From assembly GCA_031261945.1 (NCBI GenBank), contig JAISIQ010000050.1:1-7835 (forward strand): a stretch of 7,835 nt of DNA, read 5' to 3'. Of this stretch, positions 1 to 5,608 are shown piece by piece. Made by a program: the position numbers and the translations under genes. This DNA comes from Methanobrevibacter sp. (lineage in GTDB: Archaea; Methanobacteriota; Methanobacteria; Methanobacteriales; Methanobacteriaceae). Positions within the stretch are counted from its first letter, which is position 1, and each line of letters opens with the position of its first letter. The notes beneath the pieces are model-generated. The model searched no databases, was not told where the DNA came from, and saw only the letters and a program-made list of their open reading frames with translations.

Positions 1-49
1 ATTAAATAACAATTTCAATAATCTTAATTATATTAATTTTGGTGTTTTA

Positions 50-793
50 ATGTCATTTAAAGAAAATAAAATGTTGATAATGCCTGCTGTGGATATAAAA
101 GATGGAAAATGTGTTCAGCTAGTTCAAGGAAAACCAGGAACCGAGATGGTAAAAATAGCTAATCCTGAAAAAGTAGCAAAGAAATGGGAAGATGAAGGTG
201 CAGAAACAATCCATGTTATTGATCTTGATGGGGCAATTCATAATAAAAATAGCTTAGATACAATTAAAAAAGTAATAGCTGAAGTTTCAGTTCCAATCCA
301 ATTGGGGGGAGGAATTAGAGACATAAATTATGTAAAAGAGCTATTAAATCTTGATATTGAAAGATTAATAATTGGAACAATGGCAATAGAACAACCAGAT
401 ATAATAGCTAAACTCTCAGAAGAATATGGTTCTGAGAGAATTATGGTTTCTCTTGATAGTAAAGATTCTAAAGTGGTTATTAAAGGTTGGAAAGAAAAAA
501 TTGATAAAACAGCTACTGAAATAAGTAAAGAATTCCAAGATCTTGGTGCGGGGAGTATTCTTTTTACAAATGTTGATGTTGAAGGACTATTGGAAGGTTT
601 TAACTCTCAACCAGCTATTGATCTTGTTAATTCAGTAGATATTCCAATTGTATATTCTGGAGGAATAACAACAACGGATGATTTAAAAAAACTTCAACCA
701 ACTGGTGTTAAAGGAGTAGTAATTGGTTCTGCTTTATATAAAAATAAAATAGCTATTAAAGATGCTTTAAAATACCAATCAATCACAATTTAA
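50..793 (+). CDS. hisA: HisA: ProFAR isomerase of histidine biosynthesis
   Basis: Phosphoribosylformimino-5-aminoimidazole carboxamide ribotide isomerase. It carries out the Amadori rearrangement of ProFAR to PRFAR in cytosolic histidine synthesis. The 247 residues fit a complete (beta/alpha)8 barrel of normal length. Visible motifs are the N-terminal strand MPAVDIKDGKCVQL with the presumed acid/base Asp15, the phosphate-binding loop GGGIR (86-90), the second catalytic aspartate in VSLDSK (Asp136), TNVDVEG (173-179), and the second phosphate loop SGGI (203-206). Roles are assigned from the family. The ATG at 50 is preferred because GGTG (41-44) sits 5 nt before it, exactly as at secF. The internal ATG at 71 has no such site. 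No promoter fits the 49 bases upstream, so transcription probably enters from beyond the window. ribL follows after 33 bp. Every Ile-Ala pair here is coded ATA GCT. Confidence 0.96.
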   Translation: MSFKENKMLIMPAVDIKDGKCVQLVQGKPGTEMVKIANPEKVAKKWEDEGAETIHVIDLDGAIHNKNSLDTIKKVIAEVSVPIQLGGGIRDINYVKELLNLDIERLIIGTMAIEQPDIIAKLSEEYGSERIMVSLDSKDSKVVIKGWKEKIDKTATEISKEFQDLGAGSILFTNVDVEGLLEGFNSQPAIDLVNSVDIPIVYSGGITTTDDLKKLQPTGVKGVVIGSALYKNKIAIKDALKYQSITI

Positions 794-826
794 AACCAAT
801 AAAATTCATTATAAAGAAGTGATATT

Positions 827-1306
827 TTGAAAATAGTAATGGCAACAGGAACATTTGATATTTTACATCCAGGACATGGATTATATCTTAAAAAAGCTAA
901 AGAATTAGCACTAAAAGAAAAAGATGTAAATAGCTTAGATGATGTAAAATTGGTTGTTGTTGTAGCAAGAGATTCAACTGTTCGAGCTAAAAAACGTATT
1001 CCTATTATTGGGGAAGAACAAAGATTAGAAATGATAAAAATGCTTAAACCTGTTGATGAAGCTTACTTAGGTCATACAACCGATATGTTTAAAATTGTTG
1101 AAGAAATAAAGCCAGATATAATAGCTATTGGGGAAGATCAGAAATTTACAATAGCTAATATCGAAAATCAGCTAAAAAATCGAAATATCTCTGCAAAAGT
1201 CATGAGAATCAAAGATTACAGAATAGCTACTCTCGATAGCTCTTGTAAAATCATTAAAAAAATTAGACATTCTGATTTTGATGAAAGTTCATTAAAAGAT
1301 TGTTAA
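827..1306 (+). CDS. ribL: RibL: archaeal FAD synthetase (cytidylyltransferase family)
   Basis: Nucleotidyltransferase that transfers AMP from ATP to FMN to make FAD. Archaea use RibL in place of the bacterial bifunctional RibF. The N-terminal TGTFDILHPGHG (7-18) carries the HxGH signature at His14-His17, with VARDSTV (47-53) and EEQR (63-66) next. IGEDQ (101-105) occupies the family's usual GPDQ position, and DSSCKIIKKI (137-146) is near the end. The length, 159 residues, is close to the family norm. Residues about 29-41 look like a short insertion between the first helix and second strand. A TTG start at 827 is chosen because the ATG at 839 would remove the first beta strand (MKIV). GTGAT just upstream can pair with the 16S 3' end, though the spacing is tight. 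Cysteines at 140 and 159 are notable because M. jannaschii RibL is reported to be redox-sensitive through C-terminal cysteines. A related cytidylyltransferase activity cannot be ruled out. Confidence 0.88.
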   Translation: MKIVMATGTFDILHPGHGLYLKKAKELALKEKDVNSLDDVKLVVVVARDSTVRAKKRIPIIGEEQRLEMIKMLKPVDEAYLGHTTDMFKIVEEIKPDIIAIGEDQKFTIANIENQLKNRNISAKVMRIKDYRIATLDSSCKIIKKIRHSDFDESSLKDC

Positions 1307-1325
1307 AAAGAAGATCATAAAAGAA

Positions 1326-1377
1326 AATCATGGGATTTAATGATTATATTTCTTTTCTTTCTTTTTATATTTTCTTT
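1326..1377 (+). terminator. Probable terminator of the hisA-ribL unit
   Basis: A 6-bp perfect inverted repeat, AATCAT (1326-1331) and ATGATT (1340-1345), has an 8-base loop and leads straight into a pyrimidine-rich run of T with few C (1346-1377). The + strand has no G from 1343 to 1435. The stem is weak, and archaeal termination depends mainly on the U tract, so the T-run is probably the working part. Confidence 0.55.
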
Positions 1378-1378
1378 A

Positions 1379-1406
1379 ATTCTATAAATTTTATTCTATA
1401 AATTTT
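1379..1406. repeat. 14-bp perfect tandem duplication
   Basis: ATTCTATAAATTTT is present twice head to tail (1379-1392 and 1393-1406), directly after the T-rich terminator. It may be a slippage duplication in low-complexity DNA. No function is evident. Confidence 0.75.
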
Positions 1407-1570
1407 ACTAATTTTTTCTTTATATTAATTTTAATAGTATTTTTAATTTTAGATTATAATATTAATTCTATTATTAATTCTAATATTGGCTCTAATATTA
1501 ATTTTATTACTAATTATGGTATTATGATAATAATAATTATACTAATTCTAATAAATTATAATAAAATCCT

Positions 1571-1585
1571 TAAAATATTTATATA
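1571..1585 (+). promoter_or_regulatory. Candidate argC promoter (BRE/TATA)
   Basis: TAAAATA (1571-1577) followed by TTTATATA (1578-1585) fits an archaeal BRE plus TATA box. Transcription would begin about 25 bases downstream, near 1606-1610, giving a leader of roughly 110 nt that covers the repeats at 1619-1688. The surrounding AT-richness makes other boxes possible. Confidence 0.45.
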
Positions 1586-1618
1586 AACAAATTCATAATT
1601 AATATTAATACATAGATT

Positions 1619-1688
1619 ATTAAAAGTATATTAAAAGTATTAAAAGTATTAAAAGAATTTAAAAGAATATTGGAGTAAAAGAATATTG
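1619..1688 (+). repeat. Short tandem repeats in the argC leader
   Basis: Two repeat families lie side by side. ATTAAAAGT occurs at 1619, 1630 and 1639, with degenerate copies at 1648 and 1657 (periods 11, 9, 9, 9). TAAAAGAATATTG occurs twice exactly (1660-1672 and 1676-1688, period 16). They lie between the predicted argC transcription start and its ribosome binding site (GGAG, 1709-1712). They may be regulator sites or replication slippage, and the sequence alone does not decide. Confidence 0.7.
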
Positions 1689-1719
1689 AATTAAATTAAA
1701 GTAATAATGGAGCATTCTC

Positions 1720-2805
1720 ATGAAAAAAATAGCTATTGTTGGAGGAAGTGGATACACAGGTGGAGAATTAATTAGATTGTTGCAAAACCACAAAGATGTT
1801 GAGATAACAACAGTTACGTCACGTCAATATGCGGGAACTCCAATAGCTAAAATTCATCCAAATATCCGTGATTCAAACCTTGTATTTGAGGATAAATCTC
1901 CAAAAGAACTTGATGCAGACATTGTTTTTACAGCTACTCCTCATGGAGCTTCAATGAAGATTGTTCCAGAAATCTTAGAAACTGGGGCTAAAGTGATCGA
2001 TTTAAGTGGAGATTATAGGTTTAAGGATATAGCTATTTATGAAAAGTGGTATGGGATGAAACATACTGCTCCATTAACAAATGATATTAATAATACTAAT
2101 ACGAATAAAGACATAAAAGTTGTATATGGTCTTCCTGAAATTTATAGGGAAGAAATTAAAAAAGCAGACTTAATAGCTAATCCTGGTTGCTTTCCAACAG
2201 GAGCTATTTTAGCAAATCTTCCATTATCAAAAGAAAAACTTGTAGATAATATAATTATCGATTCCAAAACAGGAATCAGTGGAGGGGGAGTAAATCCTGC
2301 TCCTAATTTCCATTTTCCTAATTGTAGTGATAATGTTATTCCTTATAATATAACAAGCCATAGGCATATGCCAGAAATCCAACAAGAGTTAGGATTATTT
2401 TCAAATGTAAAAGTTTCATTTACTCCTCACCTTGTTCCAGTAATTAGGGGAATATTAACAACAAGTCACACTTTCTTAAAACCATCAAAAAATCTAAATA
2501 TTTATAGGGATTATGATAAAGAATATGTGAAAGAATATTTAATAGCTATTTATAAAAAACAATACAAAGATGAGCCATTTGTAAAAATATTAGAAGATAA
2601 TGAACTTCCAAATTTAAATGCTGTTCGTGGATCTAATTATGCTCATATTGGTGGCTTTGAAATTGATGATAATGGCCATTTAATTGTTATTTCAGCTATT
2701 GATAATCTAGTTAAAGGAGCTTCAGGTCAAGCTATTCACAATATGAATTTAATGTGTGGTTTTAAAGAAACAGAAGCTTTAAATAGCTATGGAATGAGGC
2801 CTTAA
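1720..2805 (+). CDS. argC: ArgC: N-acetyl-gamma-glutamyl-phosphate reductase
   Basis: NADPH-dependent reduction of N-acetylglutamyl phosphate to the semialdehyde, the third step of acetylated arginine synthesis, in the cytosol. It has an N-terminal Rossmann motif [10 protein letters not shown] (8-17), the catalytic-cysteine loop NPGCFPTGA (154-162, Cys157), TGISGGG (184-190), and HRHMPEI (214-220) with the family's active-site histidine. The C-terminal [15 protein letters not shown] (329-343) belongs to the dimerisation/catalytic domain. At 361 residues it is slightly longer than usual. An Asn/Thr-rich stretch at 121-130 ([10 protein letters not shown]) looks like a low-complexity insertion. 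The ATG at 1720 follows GGAG (1709-1712) by 7 nt. A flavodoxin-like gene follows after 28 bp and is likely co-transcribed. All five Ile-Ala pairs are coded ATA GCT. Confidence 0.96.
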   Translation: MKKIAIVGGSGYTGGELIRLLQNHKDVEITTVTSRQYAGTPIAKIHPNIRDSNLVFEDKSPKELDADIVFTATPHGASMKIVPEILETGAKVIDLSGDYRFKDIAIYEKWYGMKHTAPLTNDINNTNTNKDIKVVYGLPEIYREEIKKADLIANPGCFPTGAILANLPLSKEKLVDNIIIDSKTGISGGGVNPAPNFHFPNCSDNVIPYNITSHRHMPEIQQELGLFSNVKVSFTPHLVPVIRGILTTSHTFLKPSKNLNIYRDYDKEYVKEYLIAIYKKQYKDEPFVKILEDNELPNLNAVRGSNYAHIGGFEIDDNGHLIVISAIDNLVKGASGQAIHNMNLMCGFKETEALNSYGMRP

Positions 2806-2833
2806 TTGAATTATTAATTGAGGGAGAGATAAT

Positions 2834-3328
2834 ATGAAAACTATTATAATTTATTATTCTGAAAGTAAAAAAACAAAAATAGTGGCTGAAACACTTTCAC
2901 ATGAATTAGAAACAGATATAATTAGGATTAAAGATAAGAAAAAAAGAAATAGATTTATGGATAAAATTACCTCCTCAATTGATGCTTTTAGAGAAAATAA
3001 AACTGAAATTTTTCCTGAAAAAGTTGACCTTGAAGAATATGGAATGGTTTATTTTGGAACTCCTACATGGGCAGGAAAACCAGCTCCTGCAATTATAACT
3101 CTAATTGACAATTGTAATCTTCAAGGAAAAGATATAGTTCTTTTTGCTACTATGAATGGATCTGGTGGAAGATCTGCAATAAAAAGAATGGAAGAAAAAG
3201 TCAATGTTAGGGGTGCAAGAGTTGTTGAAAGTTTTACAGTTAGAACCAAAGATAAAACTCCCGGACAATTACAAGAAGATAGTGAAAATATAGCTAAGCT
3301 ATTAGATTTAAGTTTATTTAGTAATTAA
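2834..3328 (+). CDS. Flavodoxin-like (FMN-binding) protein
   Basis: Small single-domain flavodoxin-fold protein of 164 residues, presumably a cytosolic electron carrier or quinone/iron-linked oxidoreductase using FMN. The partner is unknown. The first strand MKTIIIYYSES runs into SESKKTKIVAE (9-19), which occupies the place of the phosphate loop (T/SxTGNT). Strand 3 ends in YFGTPTWAGKPAPAI (73-87), the Gx(P)xW segment that packs on the flavin in this family. Strand 4 ends in FATMNGSGG (104-112). The P-loop lacks the usual Gly-Asn, as in several divergent flavodoxin families, so FMN binding is inferred. The ATG at 2834 follows GGAG (2823-2826) by 7 nt. It lies 28 bp after argC, so the operon is likely, but no functional link to arginine synthesis is obvious. 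It is convergent with the reverse-strand genes to its right. Confidence 0.87.
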   Translation: MKTIIIYYSESKKTKIVAETLSHELETDIIRIKDKKKRNRFMDKITSSIDAFRENKTEIFPEKVDLEEYGMVYFGTPTWAGKPAPAIITLIDNCNLQGKDIVLFATMNGSGGRSAIKRMEEKVNVRGARVVESFTVRTKDKTPGQLQEDSENIAKLLDLSLFSN

Positions 3329-3330
3329 TT

Positions 3331-3358
3331 TAAATAAACAACCTTTATAAATAAACAA
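3331..3358. repeat. 11-bp direct repeat after the flavodoxin gene
   Basis: TAAATAAACAA occurs at 3331-3341 and 3348-3358 (period 17), just before the T-run that probably ends the argC operon. No function is evident. Confidence 0.65.
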
Positions 3359-3380
3359 TTTTTAGATAATTTTTTTTATT
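3359..3380 (+). terminator. Probable terminator of the argC-flavodoxin unit
   Basis: T-rich stretch with an uninterrupted T8 run at 3370-3377 beginning about 30 bases after the flavodoxin stop, without a strong hairpin. This fits an archaeal U-tract terminator. It overlaps the 3' end of the small reverse-strand reading frame. Confidence 0.5.
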
Positions 3381-3546
3381 TAAATGAAGTATAACTAAAT
3401 TTATTGTTTGTGTCAAAAACTTTGTGGTTGAAAATCAATTCCATTTCTTTCATCCCACAATTTAGTTCTAAGCCAAATCCTCCAACTAGTTTTTTCACTA
3501 ATTTTTTTTCTGGTGTTTTTGATTTACTACTAAACAATCCTCTAAT
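3376..3546 (-). pseudogene. Small reading frame with an apparent ATT start (decayed or non-canonical gene)
   Basis: A 56-codon frame reads (I/M)RGLFSSKSKTPEKKLVKK and continues with LVGGFGLELNCGMKEMEL and FNHKVFDTNNKFSYTSFK before TAA at 3376-3378. The amino-acid mix looks like real protein: a Lys-rich start, Gly and Cys present, and hydrophobic residues spaced as in a folded domain. There is no ATG, GTG or TTG at a sensible place. GGTG (3555-3552) stands exactly 5 nt before an ATT codon (3546-3544), the same spacing as GGTG to ATG at hisA and secF. This points to an ATG that mutated to ATT, or to rare ATT initiation. The frame is open upstream only to a TAA at 3565-3567. It lies 72 nt after, and in frame with, the 190-residue reverse gene, so the two may be one transcript. 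I do not recognise the family. Confidence 0.45.
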
Positions 3547-3618
3547 ATAATCACCACTTAATACTTAATTATACTTTTTAGACCTTTTTGATACTGAAAA
3601 ATATGTAGTATTAATAAT

Positions 3619-4191
3619 TTATATTGAATCTTTAATTTTAATATATTCAAGAATTAATTTATTATAAATACATTCTAAGTATTTTAAATCTTCAATTATT
3701 TTTTCATCATGAATCTTATCCGCATCATAACACTTAATAAAGAAATATTTTGGGTTCCAATACTCAAAACCGCTGCCTTTGATGTCAAGGGTTTCAATCT
3801 GGTCAAGGGTTTCAATATTATTATATAAACTCTTTAGTTCATTTCTAATCTTTTCATTTTGTTCACAATGTTTCTTCTCATTAAGAGTTGTGTGAAGAGC
3901 AAGGGCAATTTTACCTTTAAATTTACTTTTATTTAAAGAAAGTATTATATGAAAATCGCAAGTAAAACCGTCATCCTTACTGTTTCCTTTATCTTTTATT
4001 TTTTTATTGACAACACCTAACCATGGACCGGTGCGTTGGTTACGTGATACCTTAGTTTTATAGTCTTCATTATCTTTTATATATTCTTTAAAGAATTTTT
4101 CAAAGTCTTTTTTAATAGAGTCACTGTCATTTTTATTTTCCACATCAGTCATTTTTCTTAAAATTTCACCAAGCATTATAAACACGCTCAT
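3619..4191 (-). CDS. Uncharacterised protein, tentatively McrB N-terminal (DUF3578)-like
   Basis: 190 residues, soluble and charged, with no signal peptide or membrane segment. I do not recognise it firmly. The layout resembles the DNA-recognition domain at the N terminus of McrB: a helical start (FEKFFKEYIKD, 30-40), GPW (55-57), a strand pair around FHIILSL and KGKIALALHTT (80-102), a helical middle, then WNPKYFFIKCYDAD (145-158) and a final helix DLKYLECIYNKLILEYI (168-184). No AAA+ GTPase or McrC partner is present, so a role in modified-DNA binding is speculation. IETLDQ-IETLDI (126-137) is a recent 18-bp tandem duplication. The start is uncertain: the ATG at 4191 has no good ribosome binding site, and a TATA-like box (rc about 4203-4211) would start transcription near 4180. 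That would favour Met6 (4176) or Met14 (4152). Its single Ile-Ala pair is ATT GCC, unlike the genes to its left. Confidence 0.7.
   Translation of the reverse strand: MSVFIMLGEILRKMTDVENKNDSDSIKKDFEKFFKEYIKDNEDYKTKVSRNQRTGPWLGVVNKKIKDKGNSKDDGFTCDFHIILSLNKSKFKGKIALALHTTLNEKKHCEQNEKIRNELKSLYNNIETLDQIETLDIKGSGFEYWNPKYFFIKCYDADKIHDEKIIEDLKYLECIYNKLILEYIKIKDSI
3784..3816 (-). repeat. 18-bp-period tandem duplication inside the uncharacterised gene
   Basis: GTCAAGGGTTTCAAT (+ strand) occurs exactly at 3784-3798 and 3802-3816. The period of 18 bp is six codons and gives IETLDQ-IETLDI. The exactness over 15 bases suggests a recent event that kept the frame. Confidence 0.85.
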
Positions 4192-4453
4192 TCAGTCTAT
4201 TTTTTTATAATCTTATTCTTAGCATTTATTTTACTTTAAAACTTAAATTATTGTTAGATAATAGGTTAATACTGTTATTTTTATTAACAAGTAATTTAAA
4301 AATATCAATATTATTATAATTAATACTATATTAATAATAAAACAATTAATAGTCGATTGTTATTAAGAGTATTATAATTTAATTATTACTATAAATGCTT
4401 ATTATTACTAATATTAAATTTACTAATACTAATATATAATGTTAATAATAGAA

Positions 4454-4471
4454 TATAATAATATTATTATA
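4454..4471. repeat. 18-bp perfect A/T palindrome
   Basis: TATAATAATATTATTATA is a perfect palindrome. In DNA this AT-rich it may arise by chance, though it could form a weak hairpin or a symmetric protein site. Confidence 0.6.
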
Positions 4472-4592
4472 AAAAAATATTAATAATTTAATACTAATAA
4501 TATTAATTCTAATAATAAATGTCATAGTAATAGTTATGGTAAAATTATAAATAGTATTAAAAATATAGTAATAAGTAATAATATAAATTATA

Positions 4593-4623
4593 TTTATTTC
4601 AAATCGTATTTATTCAAATTGTA
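4593..4623. repeat. Imperfect 15-16-bp tandem repeat upstream of secF
   Basis: TTTATTTCAAATCGTA (4593-4608) is followed directly by TTTATTCAAATTGTA (4609-4623), then a third partial copy starting TTTATTT. It lies about 150 bp before secF. It may be a paired regulator site or a slippage product. Confidence 0.6.
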
Positions 4624-4692
4624 TTTATTTTATATTCTTGTTTATTTAAATAATATTCAATTAAAATATCAATTAGAAAAGAGAAAAGTATT

Positions 4693-4704
4693 CAATATAA
4701 AAAT
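4693..4704 (+). promoter_or_regulatory. Candidate secF promoter TATA box
   Basis: CAATATAAAAAT (4693-4704), preceded by purine-rich GAGAAAAG (4681-4688), would start transcription near 4724 and leave a leader of about 45 nt containing the GGTG site (4763-4766). Many other A/T boxes are close by, so the choice is weak. Confidence 0.3.
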
Positions 4705-4757
4705 CAACAAAATATAATTAATAATATTAATCAATAATATATAATCAATAAGATATA
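4702..4757 (+). repeat. AATCAA-type repeats next to secF
   Basis: Three related 15-mers, AATCAACAAAATATA (4702), AATCAATAATATATA (4729) and AATCAATAAGATATA (4743), lie in the last 70 bases before secF, in its probable leader or core promoter. The last two overlap by one base. Function is unknown. Confidence 0.55.
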
Positions 4758-4771
4758 ATAACGGTGCTTTA

Positions 4772-5608
4772 ATGTTAGAAAAATTCATGGATAATTATAA
4801 GCTGTTAATTGCCATTCCTGTAATAATAACTATAATCTCAGCAGGACTAATAGCTTTTAATGGATTGGAAGAGGGAATCGATTTAAAAGGAGGTTCATTA
4901 GCTGTTTTGAAAATGAATGAACCTATGGCGTCTTCTGCTTTAGAAAATCAACTGAAAAATGCTCTAAATATAGATGAAGTTAAGGTTATGAGTAATGAAG
5001 GAAAAGATGTTACTCTTGAAATGGGTGTTGAAATAAACTCAAGTGCATTTGCTACTGCTTTGGCAGGGAAAGGAGAAGTTGTTAATTACAATGCTGTAGG
5101 TCCTGTATTGAGTGAGGAAGCTATGATCCAAATTTATTGGGCTATGGCTTTTGCATTTTTATTCATGGCTATCACAGTATTCATTATATTTAGGGAATTT
5201 GTTCCATCTATTGCTGTTATACTGGCTGCACTTTCAGATATTATAATAGCTATTGCTGGAATGTCTCTATTTAATATTCCTTTATCAATAGCTTCTGTTG
5301 GAGCAATTCTTATGTTAATTGGTTATAGTGTAGATACTGATATTCTTTTAACTACTCGAGTACTTAGAAGAAGAGAAGGAAAGGTAGTCGATAGAGCAAG
5401 GGAGGCTATGAAGACAGGTATGACTATGTCTATTACAGCTATTGCCTCTATGGTAGTTTTATATATTGTAACTATTATTCTCATTCCTGAAGCATCTACT
5501 TTAAGTAATATAGCTGCTGTATTAATTTTTGGTTTAGTTGCAGATATTTTAACAACTTGGTTTATGAATCTTGGAATTATTAGATGGTATATGGAGTGGA
5601 AAAGATGA
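4772..5608 (+). CDS. secF: SecF: protein-export membrane protein
   Basis: Subunit of the SecDF complex in the cytoplasmic membrane, an RND-superfamily protein that aids late steps of Sec-dependent export. Archaea lack SecA, so its exact job there is less clear. The 278 residues show the expected six-helix plan: TM1 about 11-29, the conserved GIDLKGGS just after it (35-42), a small outer domain to about 117, then TM2-TM6 (about 120-140, 145-165, 170-190, 218-238, 244-268). [13 protein letters not shown] (184-196) is the family signature in TM4 with its conserved aspartates. The ATG follows GGTG (4763-4766) by 5 nt. The secD start overlaps its stop codon (ATGA at 5605-5608), so the two are translationally coupled in the order secF-secD, as in other archaea. 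Confidence 0.95.
   Translation: MLEKFMDNYKLLIAIPVIITIISAGLIAFNGLEEGIDLKGGSLAVLKMNEPMASSALENQLKNALNIDEVKVMSNEGKDVTLEMGVEINSSAFATALAGKGEVVNYNAVGPVLSEEAMIQIYWAMAFAFLFMAITVFIIFREFVPSIAVILAALSDIIIAIAGMSLFNIPLSIASVGAILMLIGYSVDTDILLTTRVLRRREGKVVDRAREAMKTGMTMSITAIASMVVLYIVTIILIPEASTLSNIAAVLIFGLVADILTTWFMNLGIIRWYMEWKR

Larger units (their letters stand above)
1307..1719. other. 413-bp non-coding region between ribL and argC
   Basis: It holds the ribL terminator, a 14-bp tandem repeat, the argC promoter and a repeat-rich argC leader, each listed separately. The middle part (about 1407-1560) is almost pure A+T with repeats of TAATATT, ATTAATTCTA and CTAATATT. I see no convincing gene. A 15-codon hydrophobic reading frame from the ATG at 1340 is just the T-rich terminator translated. 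Confidence 0.7.
4192..4771. other. 580-bp A+T intergenic region between divergent genes
   Basis: Divergent spacer between the reverse-strand gene and secF, with very few G or C. No gene is visible on either strand. It must hold the promoters of both flanking units. It also carries an A/T-only palindrome (4454-4471), a 15-16-bp tandem repeat (4593-4623) and an AATCAA-based repeat next to secF (4702-4757). The remainder is TAAT/ATTA low-complexity DNA. Confidence 0.7.

Noticed and set aside
71..793. hisA start at the second in-frame ATG (71), giving MLIMPAVD
   Set aside because: Homologues often begin about here, but only the ATG at 50 has a GGTG site at the spacing used elsewhere in the window.
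839..1306. ribL start at ATG 839 instead of TTG 827
   Set aside because: It would delete the first beta strand before TGTFD and has no ribosome binding site.
1340..1387. 15-codon hydrophobic reading frame beginning MIIFLFF
   Set aside because: It is the T-rich terminator read as Phe/Leu/Ile codons, with no ribosome binding site. T-runs always give such frames.
1407..1560. Possible repeat array or CRISPR-like pattern in the A/T spacer
   Set aside because: The repeats are short, irregular and A/T only, with no constant repeat length and no unique spacers.
4192..4771. A possible replication origin in the long A/T region
   Set aside because: There are no G-rich origin-box-like repeats, no neighbouring cdc6/orc gene, and the A/T-richness is typical of other spacers here.
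5584..5604. Longer secD start at the ATG at 5584, adding MVYGVEK
   Set aside because: No ribosome binding site precedes it, while GGAGTGG is ideally placed for the ATG at 5605, which also gives the ATGA overlap with secF. The added residues are secF's end read in another frame.
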